A DNA stretch of 38,985 nucleotides from Saprospiraceae bacterium (GCA_020627965.1 JAHDFX010000016.1:5882-44866); one strand, 5' to 3'. Positions 25,649 through 33,769 are shown, counted from the first letter of the stretch. The notes: generated by a model not told the origin, from the sequence alone. Made by a program: numbers and translations.

Positions 25649-26905
25649 CTAAACCTCTGCCAGCAAGCGCACAAAATGGTAGACATCCTCAAAAGAATTG
25701 TACATCGGCACTGGTGCAACACGAATAACATTAGGTTCTCGCCAATCTGAAACGACTCCATTCTTTGTCAAATATTCGTGCAATGCTTTACCATTTTCGT
25801 CAGTAAGAATAGATAATTGACAACCTCTTTCAGCAGGATTAGTCGGTGTAATGACGTTGAATTGATGCCCTTTTTGATTGAGATCTTCTATGAGGAAAAC
25901 CATATATGCGGTGAGTTGTTCACTTTTTTGGCGTAAAGTCTCCATGCCTACTTCATCAAATATGTCCAGACTGGCTTTATGAGCTGCCATACTGAATACC
26001 TGAGCATTGCTGAGTTGCCAGCCAGCTGCGCCAGGCATGGGCTGAAAACCTTTTTTCATCAGAAAACGTTCGTCTTCATTATGTCCCCACCAACCAGCAA
26101 AACGAGGTAAGTCGGGATTCTTGCCATGTCTTTCGTGTACAAAAACGCCACCTGGCCCGCCTGGCCCCGAATTCAGGTATTTATAGGTACACCAGACCGC
26201 AAAATCTACGTTCCAGTCGTGTAACTGAACCGGAACATTGCCGGCAGCATGGGCAAGGTCATAACCGACTACAGCACCTACTTTCTGCCCGGCTTTGGTG
26301 ATACTTTTTAAATCAAAATATTGCCCGGTATAATAATTAACCCCGCCAAACATAACCAGGGCCAGTTCGTTTTTATGCTCTTCTATTTTGGATAGAATAT
26401 CTTCTGTGCGTAATGTTTCCTCGCCCGCTCTCGGTTCGACTTCAATAATAGCTTCTTCGGGATCATAGCCATGAAATTTGACTTGTGTTTCTATAGCATA
26501 TTGGTCTGAAGGAAATGCACCACCTTCCATTAAAACCTTGAAACGCTGTTTGGTGGGGCGATAAAACGAGACTAGAAGAAAATGGAGATTTGCCGTCAGG
26601 GTATTCATAATGACGATTTCTTCCGGTTTGGCACCCACTATTTTTGCGGCTTGAACGGAGAAAAAATGATGGTAATCTTTCCAGGGCATATCTCCACGAA
26701 AGTGGCCTTCTACACCTTCTTTTTCCCAGTGCAAAAGTTCTTTTTCAATATAGGAACGGGTAGTTTTGGCTTGTAGTCCTAATGAATTTCCACAGAAATA
26801 CAGACAGTTTTTACCTTCGTGCTGTGGAAAGTAAAATTGGTCTCTGTATTTGCGTAGAGCGTCTTGTTGGTCGAGTTGTTGGGCGTATTCCAATGTCGTT
26901 TTCAT
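25649..26905 (-). CDS. kynU: Kynureninase
   Basis: A PLP enzyme that splits kynurenine into anthranilate and alanine (and 3-hydroxykynurenine likewise) in tryptophan breakdown or de novo NAD synthesis. The full 418 residues are present. Motifs: YFCGNSLGLQ near the N terminus, MNTLTANLHFLLVSFYRPT, GYDLAHAAGNVPV for the PLP-binding Asp/His region, and WCTYKYLNSGPGG with Schiff-base Lys242. The C-terminal half has RFAGWWGHNEDERF, MPGAAGWQLSN and a VIRVAPVPMYN end. No kynurenine monooxygenase or formamidase gene lies in the window. The gene follows the metal-transport operon on the same strand with a 43-bp gap. Confidence 0.96.
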   Translation of the reverse strand: MKTTLEYAQQLDQQDALRKYRDQFYFPQHEGKNCLYFCGNSLGLQAKTTRSYIEKELLHWEKEGVEGHFRGDMPWKDYHHFFSVQAAKIVGAKPEEIVIMNTLTANLHFLLVSFYRPTKQRFKVLMEGGAFPSDQYAIETQVKFHGYDPEEAIIEVEPRAGEETLRTEDILSKIEEHKNELALVMFGGVNYYTGQYFDLKSITKAGQKVGAVVGYDLAHAAGNVPVQLHDWNVDFAVWCTYKYLNSGPGGPGGVFVHERHGKNPDLPRFAGWWGHNEDERFLMKKGFQPMPGAAGWQLSNAQVFSMAAHKASLDIFDEVGMETLRQKSEQLTAYMVFLIEDLNQKGHQFNVITPTNPAERGCQLSILTDENGKALHEYLTKNGVVSDWREPNVIRVAPVPMYNSFEDVYHFVRLLAEV

Positions 26906-26948
26906 AGTGCGAATTTAGGGAATTTAGTACACTTAGAAGCTATTTGAA

Positions 26949-28454
26949 TTAGGTTTCAGCTTCAGAACCTACACGGACGACATTGATTTTATTGGCGAGT
27001 GTACGAGGAACTTTGACAAGCTCTCTGCCCATTTTTATTTCTATAAAATTATCTTCGCTTTGGGTGATAACAAAAACTTCTTCTGGGCCAAGACCAAGTT
27101 GCCAGAGACGGGTAATAAGGTGTTCGTTGAGTTGCTGTTGGGCAATTTCAGCTGTAGAATTGATAGGTAAACTGCTCAGAGAATTATCGGGCTGATATTC
27201 GTTTTGTGGAATGGGAGCGCCGTGTGGATCTAGTTGCGGATAACCTAGGCGGGCTTCCAGTTCGTCCAGAATATCATCGGTGAGGACGTGCTCGTAGCGT
27301 TCTGCTTCTTCGTGTATTTGTCCGGCATCCATGCTCATTTCCTCTACCATGTAGGTTTCCCAAAGTCGATGCGCTCTCACGAGTCGGGTGGCTTGTTTGA
27401 TACCTTCTTCCGTAATCACCAATTGATTTTTACCGGAATTGACCAGTCCTTTTTGCGAAAGCAAAGACAAATACTGACGCAGTGTACTATTATTAAAACC
27501 CAGCCTTTCCTGTAAGTTTGGAAAGGATAAATTCCCCCGTTCATGAAGTTTTAGCGTTTGTTTTAAGGTGTCTTCAAACTGTATCCGTCTGCGGGTTTTT
27601 CTTTTGTATAAAAACTTGAAAAATAAGCCTTTTTGTGGAGCAAAGAAAACAGCCGCCAGATAAATGAGTGTGGCTACTACAACCATAGTCGGACCAGGAG
27701 GCGTATTGTAAATGTCAGAAATAACGAGTCCGGTAAGGGCTGAAATAATGCCAATAATGCCTGAAATAATAATGACAATATTCAATCGTTTGCTCAGCAA
27801 TAAAGCCGTTGAAGCCGGAGTAATGAGCATAGCTACAACCAAAATAACCCCGACAGCCTGTAAAGAAGCAACCACTGCAAAAGACAGCAATAACATGAGG
27901 TAGTAATGAATACTACTAACAGGAATACCCATTGTCTCGGCAACTACAGGTTGGAAAGTGGTAGCAAAAAGATAGCGATAAAACAGGGCGACACTCAGCA
28001 AAACATATATAGTGATGCCGGCAGTGAGATAAAGATCGGTATCAGATAAGCCGAGTACATTTCCGAAGAGAAAATGATCGAGATCCAAATGGGCACTATT
28101 TCGACTGACATTAGAAATTCCGATAACTCCCAAAGCAAACATAGCAGAGAAAACAATACCTATGGCTGCATCATTCTTAGTCCTGGCATTATGTTGTAAC
28201 CAGGTGATAAATATAGCGGATAACAAACCAGCCACAACGGCACCCATAAAGATAGCTGAAGCCACAGCAGCGCCTGCAATAATAAAACCAATGACAACAC
28301 CAGGCAATACGGCATGAGCTAAAGCATCGCCCATCAAAGACATATTGCGCAGCACAATAAAACAACCCAATACCCCGCACATCAGGCCTACTAATACAGA
28401 GGCTATCAAAGCACGAATGCCCAAAGCGTAGCTGAATAAGTCGAATAGTTCCAT
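26949..28454 (-). CDS. Metal ABC permease fused to a DtxR-FeoA metal-sensor module
   Basis: 501 residues in two parts. Residues 1 to about 275 form a complete ABC-3 family permease (ZnuB/MntB/TroC type): MCGVLGCFIVLRNMSLMGDALAHAVLPG, with about eight helices and LQAVGVILVVAMLITPASTA near the coupling region. After a basic junction (YKRKTRRRIQ), residues about 290-425 form a DtxR/MntR-like unit: a winged helix (LQERLGFNNSTLRQYLSLLSQKG) and the metal-binding dimerisation domain. That domain keeps its ligands: RAHRLWE, IHEEAERYEH and LGYPQLDPHGAPIP. Residues about 435-500 are a FeoA/SH3-like domain. Stand-alone permeases of this family are about 280 residues. The module is cytoplasmic and could gate transport by sensing imported metal, or act as a tethered repressor. 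Similar fusions exist in databases as far as I recall, but I know of no functional study. Confidence 0.93.
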   Translation of the reverse strand: MELFDLFSYALGIRALIASVLVGLMCGVLGCFIVLRNMSLMGDALAHAVLPGVVIGFIIAGAAVASAIFMGAVVAGLLSAIFITWLQHNARTKNDAAIGIVFSAMFALGVIGISNVSRNSAHLDLDHFLFGNVLGLSDTDLYLTAGITIYVLLSVALFYRYLFATTFQPVVAETMGIPVSSIHYYLMLLLSFAVVASLQAVGVILVVAMLITPASTALLLSKRLNIVIIISGIIGIISALTGLVISDIYNTPPGPTMVVVATLIYLAAVFFAPQKGLFFKFLYKRKTRRRIQFEDTLKQTLKLHERGNLSFPNLQERLGFNNSTLRQYLSLLSQKGLVNSGKNQLVITEEGIKQATRLVRAHRLWETYMVEEMSMDAGQIHEEAERYEHVLTDDILDELEARLGYPQLDPHGAPIPQNEYQPDNSLSSLPINSTAEIAQQQLNEHLITRLWQLGLGPEEVFVITQSEDNFIEIKMGRELVKVPRTLANKINVVRVGSEAET

Positions 28455-28466
28455 TGTATTGCGTTG

Positions 28467-28490
28467 TCGTCTTATCGTCTTATCGTGTTA
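28467..28490 (-). repeat. Triplicated octamer upstream of the fused permease
   Basis: Three tandem copies of TCGTNTTA (28467-28474, 28475-28482, 28483-28490) lie in the 80-bp gap between the ATPase and permease genes, 13 bp from the permease start. No further role is visible. Confidence 0.6.
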
Positions 28491-28534
28491 TTGCATGTAA
28501 GGATAGCAAAATAACACGACGGAGGATAATACAT

Positions 28535-29275
28535 CTAATCTAAAGCTGTTTTGTGTAAAATACTGAGCTGACCTCTATAAGCACGATTGATGTTTTCTTC
28601 TGTGAATGTGAGTTCGGTGTCGCCATAAGCAACTACCCACTGATTGAGCAGAATAATCTTATTGAAATAATCACGTACTTTGGATAGGTCGTGATGGATA
28701 ACTAAAATTGTTTTTCCCTGATTACCCAGTTCTTTCAGTATATCTATAATCTTCTTTTCTGTTGTAATATCAACACCAACAAAAGGTTCATCAAGCAAAA
28801 AAATATCGGCTTGCTGGCATAAGGCTCTGGCAATAAAAACTCTCTGTTGTTGTCCGCCTGATAGTTCGCCAATCTGTCGGTTTTTCAGGTTGGCGATGCC
28901 CATATCTTCTAATGCTTGCATGGCTATATCTTTATCCTTTTTGTTCAGGCGCTGAAAAATGCCTTTGAAAGGATAACGTCCCATGAGTACAACATCCATA
29001 ACCGTAGCAGGGAACTGCCAGTCTATTTCTCCTTTTTGTGGGATATAAACCATTTTTTTTCGCTGCTCATCTACTGGTTCTCCATTAATAAGTACTTGCC
29101 CTGCATTACTGGGGATTAATCCTAAAATGGCTTTAAATAAAGTGGACTTTCCTGCGCCATTGGGCCCTAGTACACCATATAATTGCCCAGGCTCCATGTC
29201 CATATAAACATTGGCTAATACCGTTTTGCGATCGTAGGAAACAGATAAACCTTTTATGGAAATTGCAGGTATCAT
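28535..29275 (-). CDS. Metal ABC transporter ATP-binding protein
   Basis: 246 residues with every ABC ATPase motif: Walker A GPNGAGKST, Q loop YIPQKGEIDWQFP, signature LSGGQQQR, Walker B ADIFLLDEP, D loop GVD, and H loop VIHHD. The Q-loop sequence EIDWQFPATVMDVVLMGRY is characteristic of the zinc/manganese (ZnuC/MntA/TroB) branch. It lies between the binding protein and the fused permease, so it should power that importer. Confidence 0.95.
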   Translation of the reverse strand: MIPAISIKGLSVSYDRKTVLANVYMDMEPGQLYGVLGPNGAGKSTLFKAILGLIPSNAGQVLINGEPVDEQRKKMVYIPQKGEIDWQFPATVMDVVLMGRYPFKGIFQRLNKKDKDIAMQALEDMGIANLKNRQIGELSGGQQQRVFIARALCQQADIFLLDEPFVGVDITTEKKIIDILKELGNQGKTILVIHHDLSKVRDYFNKIILLNQWVVAYGDTELTFTEENINRAYRGQLSILHKTALD

Positions 29276-29300
29276 ATTGTAGAGAAATGAGTGGCGATAA

Positions 29301-29322
29301 TGTCCGAATAATTATCGGGACA
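29301..29322 (-). repeat. Small stem-loop between binding protein and ATPase genes
   Basis: TGTCCGA (29301-29307) pairs with TCGGGACA (29315-29322) with one bulged G, in the 66-bp gap between the two genes. It could stabilise the upstream message segment so that more binding protein than ATPase is made, a common pattern in ABC import operons. Confidence 0.35.
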
Positions 29323-29341
29323 GTGAAAAGCCAGACTTCTT

Positions 29342-30331
29342 TTATTTTAATTTTCTGAACATAAATAACATAGCTCCTAGCAAGGCCAGACCAATAAGAA
29401 TACTAGACCAATGGAAATCATTGTTTGTGTCTATGACTTCTTCCGTATTTTCAGGAGATAACTTTCCTGTGAGTCCGGCAACGATTTTATCTGTATTAGC
29501 TTTCAGCATTTTTATATAAGAATCGCCTTCTGAGCCAGTTTCTCCTATGGAATCGGCATATAAAGTGCCTCCTATGACGATGTTATTATCCCTGGCTATT
29601 TGCTGCATTTGCTTGGGATTGATCGTCGTTTCGGCAAAAATAGCCGGCACTTTAGATTTTTGAATGATTTTGATCAAATTGATGATGTCATCTGTTTGTG
29701 CTTCAGCATCTGTTGATACACCCAGTACAGATTCCAATTGAATACCATATTGCTTGCCATAGTATTGGAAAGCATCATGAGAAGTAACAAGAATACGTTT
29801 GTCAGCAGGAATGGTATTGACCTGTTCTTTTATATAGTTGTCCAAATTAATGACTTCCTGGCGATATTGTTCATGATTTTTTTCATAGAAGGCTTTGTTG
29901 TCCGGGTCTAGCTGAACAACTCCATTCTTAATATTTTCAATATATTTCAAACCATGTTCTACATTCATCCAGGCATGGGGGTCAGGAGAATCGTAAGTCA
30001 GGCTTTTAATAGGAGTTATGCCTTCAGTGATCGTAACGACTAGTGCTTTTGTTCCTGAATTTTCGATCAGCTCACTTAACCAACCTTCAAAGGTAAGTCC
30101 GTTTTGTAGGATAAGGTCGGCATCTGCTACTAATTTGGCATCTTTGGGTGTAGGCTTGTATAAGTGTGGATCGCCACCTACGGGGACAATAAGCTCTATA
30201 TTCATTTTATCGCCTACAATATTTTTTGCCATATCGGAAAACATGGAAGCTGTAGCGGCGATAGTTGGTTTTTCTGCTTGTAGCCTGGCATATGTAAGTA
30301 ACACCAATACTATTAGTATAAATTTTTTCAT
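29342..30331 (-). CDS. TroA-like metal-binding protein with C-terminal membrane anchor
   Basis: 329 residues of the cluster A-I (ZnuA/TroA/MntC) substrate-binding family. The four metal ligands are visible: His56 (GGDPHLYKPT), His119 (DPHAWMNV), His185 (VTSHDAFQYYG) and Asp260 (TLYADSIGETG). This His3Asp set is that of TroA, which takes Zn or Mn; the long His-rich loop of zinc-specific ZnuA is absent. The signal peptide (MKKFILIVLVLLTYARLQA) has no lipobox Cys. Instead a hydrophobic helix near residues 308-325 (SSILIGLALLGAMLFMF), followed by RKLK, ends the protein and should anchor it in the inner membrane. The ATG overlaps the stop of the upstream repressor gene (ATGA), showing translational coupling. 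Confidence 0.93.
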   Translation of the reverse strand: MKKFILIVLVLLTYARLQAEKPTIAATASMFSDMAKNIVGDKMNIELIVPVGGDPHLYKPTPKDAKLVADADLILQNGLTFEGWLSELIENSGTKALVVTITEGITPIKSLTYDSPDPHAWMNVEHGLKYIENIKNGVVQLDPDNKAFYEKNHEQYRQEVINLDNYIKEQVNTIPADKRILVTSHDAFQYYGKQYGIQLESVLGVSTDAEAQTDDIINLIKIIQKSKVPAIFAETTINPKQMQQIARDNNIVIGGTLYADSIGETGSEGDSYIKMLKANTDKIVAGLTGKLSPENTEEVIDTNNDFHWSSILIGLALLGAMLFMFRKLK

Positions 30332-30993
30332 ATAACTTTCATTAAGAGGTTGTCGGATACCTTTCTACTGAGTCCGCCCTTTTTTTCATTGTTAATTTGT
30401 ATGTACAATGATTCGTCAAATTCGTTGTATTCCAGCACCGTAATTTTAGTGCCAATGGCAACATTTATTTTTTTCAAAAACTTCATTAATGAATCTGGAT
30501 GTTCTTGCAGACCGATCAATTCTCCTGTTTGCCCTGGTTCCAGATTGGAAAGCGTAATAAACTCTCGCTCCGGGATATTTCCATGTTCGTCTGGAATTGG
30601 GTCGCCATGAGGGTCGAAACGGGGAGTGCCCAGATACTCGTTCAATCGGCGAATCAGTTCGGGGGAATTGACATGTTCCAGTTGTTCGGCTATGTCATGT
30701 ATTTCATCCCATTCAAAGTCGAGTTTATCTACCAGAAAACATTCCCATAGTCTGTGTTTTCTGATTAATTCTGTTGCTACCTGCCTGCCGCTATCTGTTA
30801 GTGAAACTCCTTTATATTTTTCGTAGTTGATTAGTTTTTTTTCTGATAAGCGACGCAACATATCTGTTACTGATGCTGGTGCAGTGTTCATTTCTATTGC
30901 AATAGCATTGGTGGTAGCAACACCCTTACCAGCCTCTTCTGAATGTTTGAAAATAGCCTTTAGGTAGTTTTCTTCTGTTTGCGTTAAGAGCAT
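30328..30993 (-). CDS. DtxR/MntR-family metal-dependent repressor
   Basis: From ATG 30993 (MLLTQTEENYLKAIFKH) 221 residues are encoded; an ATG 12 codons upstream adds nothing family-like. Winged helix at about 1-65 (ATTNAIAIEMNTAPASVTDML), then a dimerisation and metal-binding domain with RKHRLWECFLVDKL, IHDIAEQLEHV and LGTPRFDPHGDPIPD. A FeoA/SH3-like domain (about 145-221) follows. DtxR-type ligands in the HRLWE, HD and EQLEH positions are kept. It heads the metal-uptake operon, and its stop overlaps the next start by 4 bases. It should repress the operon when Mn or Fe is sufficient, by binding the palindrome in its own promoter. Confidence 0.94.
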   Translation of the reverse strand: MLLTQTEENYLKAIFKHSEEAGKGVATTNAIAIEMNTAPASVTDMLRRLSEKKLINYEKYKGVSLTDSGRQVATELIRKHRLWECFLVDKLDFEWDEIHDIAEQLEHVNSPELIRRLNEYLGTPRFDPHGDPIPDEHGNIPEREFITLSNLEPGQTGELIGLQEHPDSLMKFLKKINVAIGTKITVLEYNEFDESLYIQINNEKKGGLSRKVSDNLLMKVI

Positions 30994-31107
30994 AATTTTT
31001 GTTAATTTGGTAAAATATGGAGATGGCAAAAAGCCTTCTTCTTATTTAGAAACAAATTTTACTCCATTTACAGTTAAAATTACTGAAATAGATAAGGCTT
31101 CCTATTG

Positions 31108-31115
31108 CAAAAATA
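31108..31115 (-). promoter_or_regulatory. -7 promoter element of the metal operon
   Basis: TATTTTTG on the minus strand fits TAnnTTTG. It lies about 115 bases before the repressor start and directly downstream of the 18-bp operator-like palindrome. Confidence 0.5.
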
Positions 31116-31119
31116 AGAC

Positions 31120-31137
31120 TTTTAGATTAATCTAAAA
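31120..31137. promoter_or_regulatory. Perfect palindrome, probable DtxR-family operator
   Basis: TTTTAGATTAATCTAAAA is a perfect 18-bp palindrome just upstream of the -7 element, in the spacer where a -33 contact would lie. Its TTAG...TTAATCTAA core resembles the DtxR consensus (TTAGGTTAGCCTAACCTAA). Repressor bound here would block the promoter. Confidence 0.65.
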
Positions 31138-31263
31138 ATATTTTTATTAAAATGTTTTAAAAAAATCCGCATATATCGAATATTTAAAATTTGATACTAA
31201 ATGCAGAAATAATAGTCCAAACAACATCTAATTATTTGTAAATTATCATTTTAAATAAATATT

Positions 31264-31794
31264 ATGAAATCAATAAATGTACAATGGTTTATTTTTGGCT
31301 TTGCAGCCATGTTATTATTAAGTAGTTGTGGTGCAAAGCGTCAGGCTAGTCAACTACTGGATCATAAGAATTTACTGAATACTATTGCTACAGGAAAGGC
31401 AAGCCCTGAAGAAAAGCTGGATGCTTTGGCTGGATCTGTTACCACAATGATGCACGAAAGTTTGAAGATCGCAAATCCTAAAAAGGGCGTTAACTATGTT
31501 ACACAGTTTGCAGGCGATAATACTCAGGCCATTGATAAAATTCTGAATGATGTAGGTACATGGCAAAAGGAACTCAGTGGCATAGAGAAAGCTGCTTTAG
31601 CATTGAAAATGACACAAAAGCCTTATACAAGAGACCTGCTGGCTTTGATACCTAAATTCCAGCGCAAGTACAAGCAAATTGCTTTTGTTGGTAAACTAAC
31701 CAAGCGTTTAAAATCCCGTTTATTCAACGTTGGGATGGATAAATTGGGCGGAAAGATATTGGACAAGATCGGAAATGAAGAAGAGGAAGAGTAG
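31264..31794 (+). CDS. Lipoprotein of unknown function
   Basis: 176 residues with a lipoprotein signal and lipobox LLSSC (Cys22). The mature part is mostly predicted helix: KLDALAGSVTTMMHESLKIA, then FAGDNTQAIDKILNDV and a basic segment (KRLKSRLFNVGMDKLGGKI) before an acidic tail (NEEEEE). I recognise no family. It stands alone on the + strand between the metal operon and the convergent sigma-factor gene. Confidence 0.75.
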   Translation: MKSINVQWFIFGFAAMLLLSSCGAKRQASQLLDHKNLLNTIATGKASPEEKLDALAGSVTTMMHESLKIANPKKGVNYVTQFAGDNTQAIDKILNDVGTWQKELSGIEKAALALKMTQKPYTRDLLALIPKFQRKYKQIAFVGKLTKRLKSRLFNVGMDKLGGKILDKIGNEEEEE

Positions 31795-31832
31795 TTGATT
31801 TCTCGTTTGTTGCAATTTTAGAAAATAAGGAA

Positions 31833-31890
31833 TGGCTGAGAAATAAAGTCTAATTTTGTGGGACTTACTTCTCAGCCTTTTCTATTTTTA
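31833..31890. terminator. Bidirectional terminator overlapping the sigma-factor stop codon
   Basis: GGCTGAGAA (31834-31842) pairs with TTCTCAGCC (31869-31877), and AGTC (31847-31850) pairs with GACT (31862-31865) inside. A T-rich tract follows on the + strand, giving the lipoprotein gene a good intrinsic terminator. The last codons of the sigma factor (minus strand, stop at 31865-31867) lie in the right arm. Confidence 0.75.
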
Positions 31891-33100
31891 TTTTTAGAAT
31901 TTTCTTTTCACCATTGGTTTTTGCCAGGTTTAGAGCCATTTTTAGGTGAGTTATTCTTTTGTTCTTGTCTAGCCCATTGTAGAGTTCAGCCAATAAAGAG
32001 TGATAAAGGTGATTGTCGTGAAGATTTATTTTTAAAGCTTCAGTGATAGCTTCTTTTTTGCTATTTGCCTTTGACAAAGCATATGTTCTGTTCAATGCTG
32101 CTATTGGTGAATATTCTACCTGCAATAAATGATTATATAATTGCAAGATGTTCTCCCACTTCTGTTTGTCGTCTTTGGGTTTTGTATGCCAGAAAGCGAT
32201 AGAAGCTTCTACATGATATTTTGAAACACCATTGCCAAAGGCAGAACGATGTAGATAATCTTCTCCCTTTTGAATTAATTCTTTGCTCCATTTGCCTTTA
32301 TCCTGATCTTCATATAAGACCTGACTGCCTAACTGATCTTCTCTGGCTTCGAATCGTGAAGCATGGAAACAAAATAATGCCATCAAAGCATTTGCGTCAG
32401 GAGTATTATAACGATTTAGAAACAGGTATAATAGTCGCATTGCTTCCAAACAAAGGTGTTTCTTGATGTTTTTTTCAGCAGTAAAAGAGTAGTAGCCCTC
32501 ATTGAATAGCAAATAAATAATGGTCAGTACATTAGCTTGTCGTTCTTCCAGGTCATCGGGCAAAGGTAAGTCGAGTTGTATGTTGTGTTTTTTGAAACTT
32601 GTCTTAGCTCTTTGTAGTCTTTTATTGATCGTTGACTTGGAACTTAGCAGGGCTGAAGCAATTTCTTCTATCGCAAAGCCACACAATACTCTCAATGCTA
32701 ATGTAATTTGTGCCTCTGTAGACAAAATGGGATTACAAACAGTAAATAACATCTTAAGCTGGCTGTCTTCAATGTTTTCATTGGATAAATCAATTGTATA
32801 TTCTTCGTCTTGTTTGCTGGATAATTCAGGTTTTATTTTGTCGGCAAAAAGCGTTTTTCTTTTGAGATGATCTTTTGTTTTATTTTTCGCTACAGCGTAT
32901 AGCCATGCTTCAGGGTTATCTGGAATACCTTTCAAAGACCAGACTTCGACCGCCACCAGAAAAGTCTCACTGACAATATCTTCTGCTAACTGTATACTGG
33001 AAATGCCAAATGTCTTGCAAAGTACACTGACAATTTTACCAAATTCAGTCCTGAATAGATTGGATATTAATTTGTTTTCTTGCATCTTGAAAAGAGACAT
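31865..33100 (-). CDS. ECF42-like RNA polymerase sigma factor with long C-terminal extension
   Basis: 411 residues. Region sigma-2 is about 10-80 (AEDIVSETFLVAVEVW, NPEAWLYAVAKNKTKDHLKRK); region sigma-4 is about 120-170 (LSTEAQITLALRVLCGFAIEEIA, STINKRLQRAKTSF). The remaining 240 residues form a helical extension (NVLTIIYLLFNEGYYSF, AALNRTYALSKANSKKEA, LAELYNGLDKNKRITHLKMAL) of the TPR-like kind that defines the ECF42 group. That group is characteristically next to DGPF/YCII-domain genes, as here. It needs no evident anti-sigma factor, and the extension is thought to control it. An ATG five codons in (MQENKLIS) is an alternative start. Confidence 0.9.
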   Translation of the reverse strand: MSLFKMQENKLISNLFRTEFGKIVSVLCKTFGISSIQLAEDIVSETFLVAVEVWSLKGIPDNPEAWLYAVAKNKTKDHLKRKTLFADKIKPELSSKQDEEYTIDLSNENIEDSQLKMLFTVCNPILSTEAQITLALRVLCGFAIEEIASALLSSKSTINKRLQRAKTSFKKHNIQLDLPLPDDLEERQANVLTIIYLLFNEGYYSFTAEKNIKKHLCLEAMRLLYLFLNRYNTPDANALMALFCFHASRFEAREDQLGSQVLYEDQDKGKWSKELIQKGEDYLHRSAFGNGVSKYHVEASIAFWHTKPKDDKQKWENILQLYNHLLQVEYSPIAALNRTYALSKANSKKEAITEALKINLHDNHLYHSLLAELYNGLDKNKRITHLKMALNLAKTNGEKKILKIKIEKAEK

Positions 33101-33256
33101 TAGACATCCCGAATTTTAAAAGTGGTAAAAAATGTCCATATTCGATGGTCAATCCCCATATAGCTATCGGGTAAAAAGTGATCCAGTTTACCAAATTTTG
33201 TACGCATTTTGCCGTGCAAAATGGAAAACTAGAGGACTTTAAGACAAAAAACAGCT

Positions 33257-33284
33257 ATCGACCATGGACGATCGACCATCGACC
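33257..33284 (-). repeat. Tandem 14-bp repeat upstream of the sigma-factor gene
   Basis: Two adjacent copies, ATCGACCATGGACG (33257-33270) and ATCGACCATCGACC (33271-33284), match at 12 of 14 positions. On the minus strand they give three GGTCGA units. They lie in the 243-bp gap between the DGPF gene and the sigma factor; a related CGATGGTC lies at about 33143 in inverted orientation. Confidence 0.6.
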
Positions 33285-33343
33285 TCTTATAATTTCTATT
33301 TTGACTAAAATTCAGAATGACTAATGTATATATTTCTTATTGA

Positions 33344-33679
33344 TCAAAAAACCATAATATCACGTACTTCAACAGCTCCTCCATATGAAAGTGTAGGGCA
33401 TCCTTCCGACAACTTAACTGCTTCGTCTATATTTTCAGCCTTTACAATAGTGTAGCCACCAACCATTTCTTTTAGTTCCATATAAGGGCCATCTGTAATA
33501 ATGTTGTTTGCACGCACTACCCTTCCTTCCATACCCAAAGCATTTGTACTTACAAATTTACCTTGCGCTGCAATACCGCCAATCCAGTCCTGCCAGGATT
33601 TAATCTGTGCTTGCATTTCTTCCGGTGTAGGTCTTTCAACTCTTTCTTCGCTTCTAAAAATTAACATGAATTCTTTCAT
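33344..33679 (-). CDS. DGPF/YCII-related domain protein
   Basis: 111 residues: MKEFMLIFRSEE start, PTPEEMQAQIKSWQDWIGGIAAQGKFV helix, VVRANNIITDGPYMELKEMVGGY (the DGPF-type motif, here DGPY), and the AENIDEAVKLSEGCP helix before a VEVRDIMVF end. The family has a ferredoxin-like fold related to muconolactone isomerases, and its biochemical role is unsettled. Its gene lies directly upstream of the ECF42-like sigma factor, the standard pairing, and is the expected target of that sigma factor. Confidence 0.92.
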   Translation of the reverse strand: MKEFMLIFRSEERVERPTPEEMQAQIKSWQDWIGGIAAQGKFVSTNALGMEGRVVRANNIITDGPYMELKEMVGGYTIVKAENIDEAVKLSEGCPTLSYGGAVEVRDIMVF

Positions 33680-33769
33680 AATAATGTAGTCTAAATGTTT
33701 AAAAAATAACGTTTACACTCTTATGTCGATCGAGTTTTTCAAAATAGGACACCTTTGTGAAATTATTTT

